A stretch of DNA of 64,000 bases from JAVBQL01 sp031549085 (GCA_031549085.1 JAVBQL010000007.1:148369-212368); one strand, 5' to 3'. Counted from the first letter of the stretch, positions 16,591-26,636 are shown. Translations and numbers: made by a program. Notes: generated from the sequence alone by a model not told the origin.

Positions 16591-17958
16591 ATGAAACAAC
16601 TTCAACAAACTTTCGATTTTAAAATATTCCTCAAATTTACAATACCGCTCACACTACAAATGCTCCTAAAGAATATTGTAGGGATAACTGATAATTTTAT
16701 GGTTGGTACATTGGGTTCTGACTATATGTCAGCCCTAAAGATTGCAACAACCTATTTCTTCTTTTTTACAATACTTCTATCGGCTTTTGTAAATGCTGGA
16801 GCAATAATAGCAAGCCAGCTCTGGGGTAGGGGAGAGATTGAGGAGTACCGAAAAACGTGCAGTGTAGTTCTCTTTCTCTCAATGGTTATATCAACCTTTT
16901 TGGCACTTCTAACATTTCTTTATAGTAAGGAGCTAATTGCTATTATGATAAAAGATGAGCCAACTATAGTTGCATATGGAAGTACCTATCTCAAAATTAC
17001 TGCCTTTACACTTGTACTAACCGGTTTTAATATAGCCTTGACAGTCTCCTTTACATCGGCTGGAAATACAAAGATTCCATTCTACCAGCAGCTTGTTATT
17101 GCAATTGCAAATGTCATTCTTAACTATATTCTTATATATGGCAAGTTTGGCTTTCCAGCTCTTGGTGTTGCGGGTGCTGCCCTTGCATCATTTATTGCAA
17201 CACTTCTAGGCTGTACTGTTCTTGTCTACTACTCTATTAAAAATAGGTTTCTCTCATTTACAGCTTTAATAAAGCCTCAAATGGCAAAGATAAGAGAGAT
17301 TATGAAGCTTGGCTTTCCTATGCTTGGCGATATGTTCTTTTGGCAGCTCACCTTGATTATATATTTGAAGCTGATTGGTCTTGGCGGAAAGAATGATGTT
17401 GCTATATATGGTGTTGTTGGCATTTTTTTCTCAATTTTATTTCTATTTGTATCAGGGTTTACAAGCGGAAATGCTATAATTGTTGGACAGCTCATTGGAA
17501 GAGGATTGAAGCAGAATGCCTATGATTTTGCTAAAAAAGCTTTGAAAGCAAGCTTGATTGTTACTATATTTCCATCTCTACTAACCCTGTTAATTACACC
17601 AATAATACCATCAATGTTTAAACTTGATAGTTCTCTATTTGCTACAACATTTATTTGTATGGTGCTGCTTGTAATAAAGCAGCCATTTGCTGTTATAAAT
17701 GCTATCATTCCAAATACTATAAGAGCAGGAAAAGATACACTCTTTCCACTCTTTATCTCTATTATACCATTTGTTTTTTTAAGTTTTCCTATTGCAGCTA
17801 TATTTGGCAATGGGATTTTTCATTTTGGCATTGTAGCTATCTTCTTTGCGATGCTAATTGAGGAGATTGCAAAATCAATTATATATGCCTTAAGATTTAA
17901 AAGTAAGAGATGGCTTCATAAATCAGATCACCCTGTTACTGCAATAGACTATACATAG
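16591..17958 (+). CDS. MATE-family efflux transporter
   Basis: A 455-residue integral membrane protein with about twelve hydrophobic helices in the two-fold MATE arrangement. Typical stretches are MLLKNIVGITDNFMVGTLG at the N-terminus, FVNAGAIIASQLWGRGEIEEY in helix 2-3, and the pseudo-repeat FTSGNAIIVGQLIGRG in the second half. MATE proteins export cationic drugs or metabolites using Na+ or H+ gradients; the substrate here cannot be predicted. The start lies 6 bases after the composite palindrome A, so its leader is largely that element. No regulator is adjacent. Confidence 0.92.
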   Translation: MKQLQQTFDFKIFLKFTIPLTLQMLLKNIVGITDNFMVGTLGSDYMSALKIATTYFFFFTILLSAFVNAGAIIASQLWGRGEIEEYRKTCSVVLFLSMVISTFLALLTFLYSKELIAIMIKDEPTIVAYGSTYLKITAFTLVLTGFNIALTVSFTSAGNTKIPFYQQLVIAIANVILNYILIYGKFGFPALGVAGAALASFIATLLGCTVLVYYSIKNRFLSFTALIKPQMAKIREIMKLGFPMLGDMFFWQLTLIIYLKLIGLGGKNDVAIYGVVGIFFSILFLFVSGFTSGNAIIVGQLIGRGLKQNAYDFAKKALKASLIVTIFPSLLTLLITPIIPSMFKLDSSLFATTFICMVLLVIKQPFAVINAIIPNTIRAGKDTLFPLFISIIPFVFLSFPIAAIFGNGIFHFGIVAIFFAMLIEEIAKSIIYALRFKSKRWLHKSDHPVTAIDYT

Positions 17959-18026
17959 AGAATTTGTATATTACAAATTATACTATGATAATATTAATTT
18001 TTTTTATATACTTCAAAATTTGATTT

Positions 18027-19556
18027 ATGAAGAATTTGTTAAGATTGCTATCATTTCCACTTCTACTAGCCCTCTCTATTATTCTTTTTGTAATAATATT
18101 TGCAAATACAAAAATTAATTGTTTTCTTCTCTTTTTATTTTTTCTAATAGTTTTTTTATCACTCTTCATCTTGTTTTTGATACTAAAGAAAAAACAGTTA
18201 GCAATATCCTCTATTCTAATCTCTATGGTTCTTTTTATCTTTACTTTTCGATTGGCTTATATAGAAAATGACTATAAATTTGCTTTGGAAAACATAAATA
18301 GTTCTACTGGAGCGATTGGATATGTAAGTGAATTTCCTGTTAGAAAAAATGGCAAACTTGATTTAAACGTCAAAGTTATTGGAGTCAAGAATAGAGATAT
18401 CAAAGATTTTATATTTATAAAGCCATTTAATATTAGAGTTACTCTTTCAGATGATATTATTATAAATCTTCACAAAGGAACTGCAATAATAATTAATCAA
18501 AAAGTATCGCTTCCCAGAGAGAAGGTTTTTGACTATCAATATAGAAAAAACCTCTATTATAATAATATTTATGGAGTGGTCAGCCTAAAACAAGAGAATT
18601 TAAAGATAAGCAATTTGAAGTTAGCTCCAGCCTACTATAACTTTTTTAATAAAAATATATGGAAAATGAGAGATAAAATTTTATTAAACCTAAAAACAAA
18701 CCTCAACAAAGAGAGCTATGCATTTATATTATCTATCTTTTTTGGTATTAAAAGTGAGATGGATCGAACCACATATGATGATTTTAGTATTAGTGGTATG
18801 CTTCATCTTCTAGCAATTAGTGGCCTTCATATTGGTTTTATTGCTGGATTTTTTTTATCTCTATTTAAAACTTTTTTATCAAAATCCATATCATATATTA
18901 TAAGTCTTATTATTCTTTCATTATATATGCTATTGATTATAGTCTCTCCATCAAGCGAGAGAGCCTACTTAATGTATTTCATACAAGCACTCTTTTTTAT
19001 CATAGGTTTTACATCGAGCAGTTTAGCAGTAGTTTCTCTCTCTGCAATTATTCTACTTTTTATAAATCCATTTTTTGTATTTAATGTCGGTTTTCAGCTC
19101 TCATTTTTGGCAACTGTTGGAATTATTATGTTCTCAAATGATTTAGATGATCTTTTCTTCATAGTTCCAATTAATAAACCAAGAAAGATTCTATCTATAT
19201 CAATGGGGACATTTCTTTCACTCTTTGTTGTGCAGTGGATTCTATTTCAGAGGGCATATCTCTTCTCTATTTTTACCTCTCTTATTATGATTCCACTTTT
19301 TGAAATTATATTTATTTTTCTATTTTTTTCTATAATAGTTATTGGGATATTCAATCTATTTATATTCGCAAAGATAGTTGATTTTATTGTTTTTATATAT
19401 CTAAAGCTTGTCTACTACTCTGCACTTGTTTTGCCTATTTCTCTTCCAAAAATAGATCCTGTTTTTGGATATATTTTGATCCCAATTTCGCTTATTTTAT
19501 CATATTTAGCTATATTTAATATTGGTAAAATAAAAAAACTTTTTTTTAAAAAGTAG
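18027..19556 (+). CDS. ComEC/Rec2-family membrane protein lacking the nuclease-like domain
   Basis: A 509-residue polytopic protein with an N-terminal DUF4131-like region (residues about 1-170) and the competence domain, seen as FSISGMLHLLAISGLHIGF followed by many membrane helices. ComEC forms the channel that passes single-stranded DNA into the cytoplasm in transformable bacteria. The usual C-terminal metallo-beta-lactamase-type domain (about 250 residues with HxHxDH) is absent: the protein ends shortly after its last helix with a Lys-rich tail. This short form occurs in various bacteria and may not support transformation. The next gene, an LCP protein, starts 20 bases later. Confidence 0.88.
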   Translation: MKNLLRLLSFPLLLALSIILFVIIFANTKINCFLLFLFFLIVFLSLFILFLILKKKQLAISSILISMVLFIFTFRLAYIENDYKFALENINSSTGAIGYVSEFPVRKNGKLDLNVKVIGVKNRDIKDFIFIKPFNIRVTLSDDIIINLHKGTAIIINQKVSLPREKVFDYQYRKNLYYNNIYGVVSLKQENLKISNLKLAPAYYNFFNKNIWKMRDKILLNLKTNLNKESYAFILSIFFGIKSEMDRTTYDDFSISGMLHLLAISGLHIGFIAGFFLSLFKTFLSKSISYIISLIILSLYMLLIIVSPSSERAYLMYFIQALFFIIGFTSSSLAVVSLSAIILLFINPFFVFNVGFQLSFLATVGIIMFSNDLDDLFFIVPINKPRKILSISMGTFLSLFVVQWILFQRAYLFSIFTSLIMIPLFEIIFIFLFFSIIVIGIFNLFIFAKIVDFIVFIYLKLVYYSALVLPISLPKIDPVFGYILIPISLILSYLAIFNIGKIKKLFFKK

Positions 19557-19576
19557 AAGACCGATATAAATATAGT

Positions 19577-20731
19577 ATGGATTACAAAAATTTAACATCA
19601 CTGCTTCGAAGGACTCTAATTTTATTACTATTCTCTATAGTAACCTTTGTTATAGGTATAAATATATATAAATTTATAAATTTCGCCATCAAAATAGATA
19701 ATGTCATAAATAAATTGAATAACAATGAGGAAATTGAGACTATTGATGATAGTTTTGTTAAATATGAAGACGAGAAAAATGGTGATTATGATAAAGATAG
19801 TGCACATAGAGCCAGGGAGATGGGCTATGTAGATAAACTATCTCTTGCTAATGGTGAGGAGTGGCAGAGAGGCATAGATATATTGATTGTTGGTTCTGAT
19901 AAAGATGATTTTCATGTTAAAAAATCTAGGGCTGATGTCATTATGTTTCTTCGTATTACAGAGAGTGGTAAAATCCTATCAATATCTATCCCTCGTGACT
20001 CTCTGGTTGCTATGGAAGACTATAAAGGTACAGAGGTTATGGATAAGATTGGCCATGCGATGTATTGGGGAGGACTTCCATATTTAAAGACACGTGTAGA
20101 GAATCTTATGAGCACAAAGATAGATAGGGTTATTATAATAGATAATTTTAAATCCTTTGAGGCTTTCTTGTCGGTAATCGGCGGAGTTAATATTGATAAA
20201 AATCTTGAGGGAAAGCTTGGTATACAATGGATTAGAAATAGGAATTTCAAATTTGGTGATATTGAACGCTGCAGAAGGCAGCAGCTCTTTCTTGAAAAAT
20301 CTTTTACCAAACTTTGGGCAATTACTAAGGGTGGAAATATTCTCTACGCAAGCTTTATGTATGATGCCTTCAAAAATATTGTTGAGACAGATATTAATAA
20401 GAAAGATTTTTTAAAAATTTTATATAAATTGAAAGAAAATAATTTTAAACCAAAAAATGATTTCTATACAAGTGTACTATCAGGAGAATTCTCAACCTAT
20501 AAATCGAAATTAATGGGAAGAAGATTAACCTCATGGGAGCTTGATAAAGATAATCTAAAAAGAATAAGAGAACTTTTTTATAATGAACAATATGTCTCTG
20601 AAAACTTTTTGAATGATGATGTAAAGTTCTGGAGCTTTTTAGAGATGGATATGAAAACTCTCTTTGATAATTTAAAAAAAACTTTCAATACCTCAATTGG
20701 AATGAAAAATGATATTATAATAACAAATTAA
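19577..20731 (+). CDS. LytR-CpsA-Psr (LCP) family protein
   Basis: 384 residues: one N-terminal membrane helix (about 12-36), then an extracytoplasmic LCP domain from about residue 95. The domain start GIDILIVGSDKD, the Arg/Asp pair in KSRADVIMFLRI, and SISIPRDSLVAME match the family. So does RNRNFKFGDIERCRRQQ, with the conserved arginines that hold the pyrophosphate-lipid substrate. LCP enzymes transfer undecaprenyl-linked glycopolymers to peptidoglycan or protein. In a spirochaete the acceptor is unclear. It is probably cotranscribed with the ComEC-like gene (20-base gap). Confidence 0.88.
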   Translation: MDYKNLTSLLRRTLILLLFSIVTFVIGINIYKFINFAIKIDNVINKLNNNEEIETIDDSFVKYEDEKNGDYDKDSAHRAREMGYVDKLSLANGEEWQRGIDILIVGSDKDDFHVKKSRADVIMFLRITESGKILSISIPRDSLVAMEDYKGTEVMDKIGHAMYWGGLPYLKTRVENLMSTKIDRVIIIDNFKSFEAFLSVIGGVNIDKNLEGKLGIQWIRNRNFKFGDIERCRRQQLFLEKSFTKLWAITKGGNILYASFMYDAFKNIVETDINKKDFLKILYKLKENNFKPKNDFYTSVLSGEFSTYKSKLMGRRLTSWELDKDNLKRIRELFYNEQYVSENFLNDDVKFWSFLEMDMKTLFDNLKKTFNTSIGMKNDIIITN

Positions 20732-20890
20732 TATCTCTAATTTTTATTGCGTGTCACGTTCTTTCCAAATTCATTTTAAGCAAAAACAAACAGACTACTT
20801 TTGATGTCCTAACTGATACTTTCGCAAATTGAAAATTATTGAATGCTCTTTAATTTGATTAGAGTTTTACAAGAAATCTATTTTAGTAAG

Positions 20891-22348
20891 CTAAAAGTTG
20901 AAAATATAGTAGTCATCACAATTTTCACAAAAATCTGTGTATTGTTTTAGTGCATTATCTTTGTAGAGCCCTTTTAGTTTTTCAATTATCTCACTTATTG
21001 AGTTATCTTTTATATTTCCAATTACTCTATCAAAAGCATATTGGCAAAATGGTACTGTTCCATCACTATTTATAAATATCTCTCTTCGCAAATGAAAGCA
21101 TGGAATTCTATCAAGCGGGGCTAGATCAACAACTTTCTTATCAACTAACATACCACAATATGTTGAATATTTTTTTATTATTAAGTTTTCTACATCTTTT
21201 GCGCGAACATATTTTTCTATATCATCTTCGTTCTCATTCATTCTAACTATTGAACGATATACTTTAAATCCTCTATCTTTTAATGTTTTGTAGGTGCTGA
21301 TTGCTTTATCAAAATCACCACCCCGATTTATTTTGTCATAGGTCTCTTTTTCGTAGGCATCTATCTTTATAACAAATATTATATTATCTTTGTTAATAGA
21401 TGACAGTTTTTCTATTAAAGCAGCATCAATATCTACTCCATATGTCTCAACAATGGTATTTATATTATTTGTTGAAACAAACTCCAATAACTCTAATATT
21501 TTTGAATATTTAAATGACTCACCAAAACCAGTGAGTAGTAGATTATATATTGGATTTATCTCTTTTAAAGAGAGAGCAGCCTTTTTAAAAAGTTCAAAAT
21601 CTAATTCTATATCATTTGTATCAAAACCATTTATATTATAGATTGAGTTTATTTCGCTTCTATTATTAAGTTCAACTCCAAGCATATATGGTATTGAATA
21701 TAGTTTGTCTGGGTTTTCATAGATATATTTGGCAATTTTCTCATATGAGAAATTGTCTTTGAAGTTATCATAGATGGACTTTGTAAAAATTTTTTCTCCT
21801 CTATCATTTTCACCAAACTTGACTCTTGAGATCCTTAAATCATACTCACACATAAATGTCTCAATATCAAATGAGTTTATATCTTTTGATATTGCACTGT
21901 ATAGATAGTCGGTTGTTATATTTGTATCATTTTCAACCACCTTTGCCATCTCAACAAGAGCCTCTCTTCTAACTATTGTTGGAATAAGCCCCTCTGGGTA
22001 GCCAGTTGAAAATGTGTAGTCAGCAAGATTTTTTTCGTGATGCTTAATCATATTTTCTATAAAATCGCAATCACAAAATGGATTACCTCCATTTACTATG
22101 ACGATTGTATCACTATTTTTAGCTTCATCTATTATGGCAGAAATTATATCATATGGAGTAAAACTTTTTAGTATTATATTTTTTATTCCAGAAGGAGACT
22201 CATCGATCAAGCCATTTTGCAAAAGTATATATCTATCAAATCCACTCTTTTTTGAACAATCATAAATTAGTTCTAATGAACTCTTATTGGAGTAGGATTT
22301 CTCTAAATTAGTTGTTATAAAAAGGCAATCTATTACTAAAGTTTTCAT
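20891..22348 (-). CDS. Spiro-SPASM-like protein (degenerate radical SAM core plus SPASM)
   Basis: 485 residues. The N-terminal half (1-200) resembles a nucleotidyltransferase fold, with VIVNGGNPFCDCD. The middle resembles a radical SAM barrel. At the place of the usual CxxxCxxC loop, residues 225-240 read VELNNRSEINSIYNIN, so all three cluster cysteines are replaced. The C-terminal SPASM-like cysteines remain (Cys417, Cys435, and CENC at 474-477). From memory this is the architecture of a family restricted to spirochaetes. A classical SAM-cleaving reaction is unlikely. The gene is last in an operon after the apolipoprotein N-acyltransferase gene (31-base gap). Confidence 0.85.
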   Translation of the reverse strand: MKTLVIDCLFITTNLEKSYSNKSSLELIYDCSKKSGFDRYILLQNGLIDESPSGIKNIILKSFTPYDIISAIIDEAKNSDTIVIVNGGNPFCDCDFIENMIKHHEKNLADYTFSTGYPEGLIPTIVRREALVEMAKVVENDTNITTDYLYSAISKDINSFDIETFMCEYDLRISRVKFGENDRGEKIFTKSIYDNFKDNFSYEKIAKYIYENPDKLYSIPYMLGVELNNRSEINSIYNINGFDTNDIELDFELFKKAALSLKEINPIYNLLLTGFGESFKYSKILELLEFVSTNNINTIVETYGVDIDAALIEKLSSINKDNIIFVIKIDAYEKETYDKINRGGDFDKAISTYKTLKDRGFKVYRSIVRMNENEDDIEKYVRAKDVENLIIKKYSTYCGMLVDKKVVDLAPLDRIPCFHLRREIFINSDGTVPFCQYAFDRVIGNIKDNSISEIIEKLKGLYKDNALKQYTDFCENCDDYYIFNF

Positions 22349-22379
22349 AACTTAATCTCTTAATCTAATAAATATTTTT

Positions 22380-24038
22380 TTAATCCAGCCATAGATCGTA
22401 TAATTTTCTTTTATAGTCTCTTTTACTGTATTTCTGCATTCTTATTTTTTTAAACCGTATTTTTTGATATGAAGCTACCAAAAATATTGCAACAAAAAAT
22501 ATTGCAACAACATATATAAAAAGATAGCCATATTTGTTATAGAAGGTATCTATCTCTAAAAGTGGTACTTCAACGACAGCTTTGTCCTCTTCAAAAAGTT
22601 TTGATTTATATTTCAAAGTCCCATTTGGTAAAAATACTCCTGAATAACCTGTGCAAGTTGAACGAACTAATGCTCGTCTATTTTCGATAGAACGAAAGCC
22701 AGATATATGAAGATGTATGTTTGTCTCTATGCTTTTTCCAAACCAGCTATCATTTGTAGCATTTAATATTAGATTGGCTCTTTTTCCATCAACTTTTAAT
22801 GATTTTGCAACAAGTCTAGGTATTAAATCCTCATAGCAGATATTTGGAGCGATGCGGATATCACCATATTCTACAATTTTTGCCTCATTACCCCTTGTAA
22901 AATATGAGAGTCCATAGACATTCATTAAGAAATTGAACTGCGGAACAGGGATCTCTTCAACAAATGGCAAAAGTTTTATTTTGTAGTATGCATCTATCTT
23001 TTTTCCATCGCCATCTAAAAATATGAGGGAGTTATAGTATATTTCATCTTTAAAAGATTTAGTTTTCTCAGATATATGAGCACCAAATACAAGTGGTACT
23101 TTATCAAATTTCTTTACACCCTTAAAATAATTTAAAGTATTAGAGAAGAACATTGGAATAGCTGACTCTGGCCACACTATTAAGTCTGGATTATATTGAA
23201 GCAGCTCTTCAGATAGTTTGTTGTGCTCATTAATCATATCATAATGCTTGCTATCATCCATCTTCGCAAGTCCATCAAAATTGCCCTGCACAATACCTAT
23301 CTTTGCTTTTGGAGCTCTGCTCATAAGTTCATTTATCTGTTTTACTCTAAAGTGTCCATAAATACTGCTTAAAACAATCAATGATATTACAGTTATCACT
23401 AAAAAGATTGGAATTTTTTTATTTTTATTGAAAAGAAATGATTCTATTAATATTAGAGAAGCAGAGTTTGAACTTACAACTAAAAATGTGATAAATGAGA
23501 CTCCAAAAATGTCGATTACTTGAGAGAACTTAAAAAATATATATTGAGAGTAGCCTATTTGATCATACCACAATTTTGGGTAGAAGTAGTCTAAAAGTGT
23601 CAATACAATTGGAATAACCAAATAGAAGATATCTTTTTGATATTTTGATGAGAGATATTTTATTAACATAATTGCAAGCGGATACATAAAGCCAGATAGA
23701 ACAGAGACAATTAGAGTAATTAATATTCCAACCAAAAGCCCTAGAATTTTGAATCCAATCCCACTTCCTAAAGTAATGAAAAAAGCAAAAAAAGGATTTA
23801 TCATCCAGAGACAATGGAAGAAATATGCAGATGTTCCAAATATCCACGAAAATATTATACTATTTTTAAAATTTTCATATTTTATAAAAAATAGAAATGG
23901 AATAAGTGTAAACCATGTCAGAAAACTAAATGAGTATCCAACATTTGAGAGCGACCAAAATATGCCAAATGCTATATAGAGTAATATTTTGTATGCAAAT
24001 CTAGTCTGTCTTATTCTTTCTTTTATTATTTTTTCCAT
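22380..24038 (-). CDS. lnt: Apolipoprotein N-acyltransferase
   Basis: Lnt adds the third acyl chain to the N-terminal Cys of lipoproteins in the inner membrane. This 552-residue protein has several N-terminal membrane helices, a periplasmic nitrilase-like domain, and a C-terminal helix. The catalytic triad is visible: Glu in WPESAIP, Lys in KIKLLPFVEEIP and Cys in PNICYEDLIP; LNATNDSWFG is also conserved. Length is typical. Many lipoproteins in this window (7.8, 9.0, 28.5, 54.6 and 58-59 kb) are likely substrates. It lies 14 bases after the DUF1015 gene in a three-gene operon. Confidence 0.94.
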   Translation of the reverse strand: MEKIIKERIRQTRFAYKILLYIAFGIFWSLSNVGYSFSFLTWFTLIPFLFFIKYENFKNSIIFSWIFGTSAYFFHCLWMINPFFAFFITLGSGIGFKILGLLVGILITLIVSVLSGFMYPLAIMLIKYLSSKYQKDIFYLVIPIVLTLLDYFYPKLWYDQIGYSQYIFFKFSQVIDIFGVSFITFLVVSSNSASLILIESFLFNKNKKIPIFLVITVISLIVLSSIYGHFRVKQINELMSRAPKAKIGIVQGNFDGLAKMDDSKHYDMINEHNKLSEELLQYNPDLIVWPESAIPMFFSNTLNYFKGVKKFDKVPLVFGAHISEKTKSFKDEIYYNSLIFLDGDGKKIDAYYKIKLLPFVEEIPVPQFNFLMNVYGLSYFTRGNEAKIVEYGDIRIAPNICYEDLIPRLVAKSLKVDGKRANLILNATNDSWFGKSIETNIHLHISGFRSIENRRALVRSTCTGYSGVFLPNGTLKYKSKLFEEDKAVVEVPLLEIDTFYNKYGYLFIYVVAIFFVAIFLVASYQKIRFKKIRMQKYSKRDYKRKLYDLWLD

Positions 24039-24052
24039 ATTCTATTAAGACC

Positions 24053-25300
24053 CTAATCCAAATTATGTAAAATTATTCCAGATTTCAATTTTGGTTCAAA
24101 CCAAGTTGATTTTGGTGGCATAAGCATATTGTTTGTAGCAACATTCAAGAGTTCATTCATAGATGTAGGATACATACTAAATGCTAATTTGAATTCACCA
24201 CTATCAACAGATTTTTTTAAGATACCACTACCTTTTATTCCACCTACAAAATCTATCCTCTTATCTGTGCGAGGATCCTTTATGCCTAAGATTTCGTCCA
24301 AAACATAGTCTTGCAAAATAGAGACATCAAGAGATTTAACAGGATCATCAGAGATAAAGGCAGGAATCAAAAGATGCCACTCACCATTTATGTACATCCC
24401 AATGGTATGAGGTTTTTCAGGAATAAAACCCCCCTCTTTATCATTGGAAGATACTTTTGAGACAGTAAAGTTCTTATTAAGTTTTTCAAAAAAAGCAGCA
24501 GCGGAGAGTCCATTAAGATCCTTTACAAGTCTATTGTAAGCCATTATTTTTAACATATTTTCTGGAAAAATAACAGATAGGACATATCTATACTCTTTAT
24601 CTCCACTATCTTTGTTATCCTTATCCCTCTTTTTTGCAACCTCCAAAGCAGCTTTTGTCCTATGGTGTCCATCGGCTATATACAAAGCATCAATTTTTTT
24701 AAAGTTATCTTTTATAAAATCGATCTCTTTTTTATCATCAATAATCCATAGTGTATGAGTTACACCATCATCGGTTGTGAGTTTGACTTCATAATCTCTC
24801 TTTTCAACTTTTGATAAGAAATCATCAAGCTCTTTTTTGGGTGACTGATATGTTAAAAATACTGGTTCTATCTGTGTATTTGTGATATCAATATGCCTTA
24901 TTCTATCCTCTTCTTTATCTTTTCTAGTGTTTTCATGCTTCTTTATTAGCCCATTTTCATAATCATATATAGAGGCAGCAGCTACAAATCCAATCTGTTT
25001 GTGGTCTCCCATCTCTTGACGATATATGTATAACGATGGGGTTTTATCATATACTAGATAGCCATTTTTTATATAATCATCTAGGTTTTGCTTTGCTTTT
25101 TCATATACAATATTAGAGTATGGGTCTGTCCCTCTTGGTAGATCAACCTCAGATCTTGTAATTCTAACTAATGATATATCACTCTCATTTTTTAATTTTA
25201 AACAATCTTCATATGACAAAACATCATAGGGAGGGGCTACTATCTTCTCGTAGAGTTCTTTTTTTGGTCTAAGTCCCTTGAATTCTTTTATCGTTATCAA
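24053..25300 (-). CDS. DUF1015 family protein
   Basis: 415 residues matching the DUF1015 pattern: an N-terminal FKGLRP block, then VAPPYDVLS, a YIYRQEMG stretch, HENTRKDKEEDRIRH, IADGHHRTKAAL and a C-terminal FVGGIKG region. The HHR-type block suggests a nucleotide-handling or ParB/Srx-related active site, but the function of the family is not established. It is the first gene of the operon with lnt and the spiro-SPASM-like gene. Members are widespread in bacteria and archaea. Confidence 0.9.
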   Translation of the reverse strand: MITIKEFKGLRPKKELYEKIVAPPYDVLSYEDCLKLKNESDISLVRITRSEVDLPRGTDPYSNIVYEKAKQNLDDYIKNGYLVYDKTPSLYIYRQEMGDHKQIGFVAAASIYDYENGLIKKHENTRKDKEEDRIRHIDITNTQIEPVFLTYQSPKKELDDFLSKVEKRDYEVKLTTDDGVTHTLWIIDDKKEIDFIKDNFKKIDALYIADGHHRTKAALEVAKKRDKDNKDSGDKEYRYVLSVIFPENMLKIMAYNRLVKDLNGLSAAAFFEKLNKNFTVSKVSSNDKEGGFIPEKPHTIGMYINGEWHLLIPAFISDDPVKSLDVSILQDYVLDEILGIKDPRTDKRIDFVGGIKGSGILKKSVDSGEFKLAFSMYPTSMNELLNVATNNMLMPPKSTWFEPKLKSGIILHNLD

Positions 25301-25478
25301 CTTATCTCTCCTAAATTATCACGATTCTTTATGATAATATAATAGGAGATCATTTACTATTACTCCCATTTTGTCAATGATTTTTATCTCTTTTCACTAT
25401 AAATATTTGACTTTTTTCTCTATTTATATTAGAGTTTTTTTGAAACTAGATAACTAAAATTTTTAATAAACAAAAAGA

Positions 25479-25627
25479 TAAACAAGATGCACAAAATAAA
25501 GTTTTTTGTATATTTTGATTGCAAAATCGAACAAAAAACGACTTTTGTGTATCTTGTTTAATATTTTATCTCCATATTTATGAAAAAACCTCCCCCTTTT
25601 TGAAAAGGGGGCAGGGGGGATTAGAGA
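25479..25627. repeat. Composite palindromic element, copy B
   Basis: The long hairpin has arms 25479-25509 and 25531-25560. They share TAAACAAGAT, CACAAAA and GTTTTTTGT paired with their complements, with a few mismatches. The loop contains ATTTTG-attg-CAAAAT. Thirty-one bases on is CCCCCTTTT-TG-AAAAGGGGG (25592-25611), then CAGGGGGGATTAGAGAGG. The order and spacing match copy A, and GTTTTTTGT is shared with it, but the outer arms differ. It lies in the 358-bp gap between the divergent DUF1015 and Dus genes. The other part of that gap (25301-25478) is AT-rich with no clear feature. Confidence 0.85.
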
Positions 25628-25658
25628 GGATTATATTAACTAAAATCTATTAAAAATT

Positions 25659-26636
25659 ATGTATTTAAAACCACTTTTTATTGATAAATTAAAACTAGAA
25701 ACCAATATACTCATAGCTCCTTTGGCAGGCTATACAAATCTCCCAACAAGGCTTCTGCTTAGAGAGCAGGGAGCGTCTCTTCTATATACAGAAATGGTCT
25801 CTGCAGAGGGCCTAAACTATAATTTTGAACGATCAGCAAGACTTCTATCCTCTGTTGAGTCGGATCGCCCTTTAGGTATACAGCTATTTGGTCAAGATTC
25901 AAGTACAATGCTATCTGCCTTCTTAAAAATAGAGAACTTTGAGTATGATTTGATAGATATAAATTGCGGCTGCTCTGTAAGAAAAATTATCAAATCAAAC
26001 TCTGGTGCATATCTATTAAAAAGTCCAGATGAGATATATAAAATAGTAACAACATTAAAAAACCATACAGACAAGCCAGTGACAATAAAGATAAGAAGCG
26101 GATGGGACAGTAACTCTATAAACTATCTTGAAGTGCTTGATGCAGCAATAAATGCAAAGGCTTCTCTAATTACACTGCACCCAAGAACAAAATCTATGAT
26201 GTTTACTGGAGAAGCCAATTGGGAACATATTAAAATAGCTAAAGAGAGGTCACCTATACTAGTAATTGGTAATGGAGATCTCTTTACACCTCAAGATGTA
26301 ATAAATATGTTTGAGATGACCAAATGTGATGGTGTGATGCTGGCACGCGGCATTATTGAAAATCCATTTTTAGTTGAAGAGACTATAGCTAAATTAAAAG
26401 GCATTGAATATGTCAAACCCTCAATTGATAGACGTATAGAGCAGATATTGTTTCATTCTAAAGGTTTGGTTGATATCTATGGTGAGAGAAGAGGAATGCT
26501 TGAGTTTAGAAAATATTTTTCTGGTTATATGAAGGGGTTTCATGAAATAAAGAGGGTAAGAGAGAAACTTAACTCCATTATTGTATATAGGGAGCTTGTT
26601 ACTCTTTTAGAGGAGTATAGAAAAAGTATCTCTTAA
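25659..26636 (+). CDS. dus: tRNA-dihydrouridine synthase
   Basis: A 325-residue FMN enzyme that reduces uridines in tRNA D-loops. The TIM-barrel start LIAPLAGYTNLPTRLL, then PLGIQLFGQD, and the catalytic-loop region DLIDINCGCSVRKIIKSNSG are clear. Here the usual GCP is GCS, but the catalytic Cys is kept. KIRSGWD, TLHPRT and GDGVMLARG-type stretches follow. The exact subfamily and target uridine are not determined. It follows composite palindrome B. Confidence 0.94.
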   Translation: MYLKPLFIDKLKLETNILIAPLAGYTNLPTRLLLREQGASLLYTEMVSAEGLNYNFERSARLLSSVESDRPLGIQLFGQDSSTMLSAFLKIENFEYDLIDINCGCSVRKIIKSNSGAYLLKSPDEIYKIVTTLKNHTDKPVTIKIRSGWDSNSINYLEVLDAAINAKASLITLHPRTKSMMFTGEANWEHIKIAKERSPILVIGNGDLFTPQDVINMFEMTKCDGVMLARGIIENPFLVEETIAKLKGIEYVKPSIDRRIEQILFHSKGLVDIYGERRGMLEFRKYFSGYMKGFHEIKRVREKLNSIIVYRELVTLLEEYRKSIS

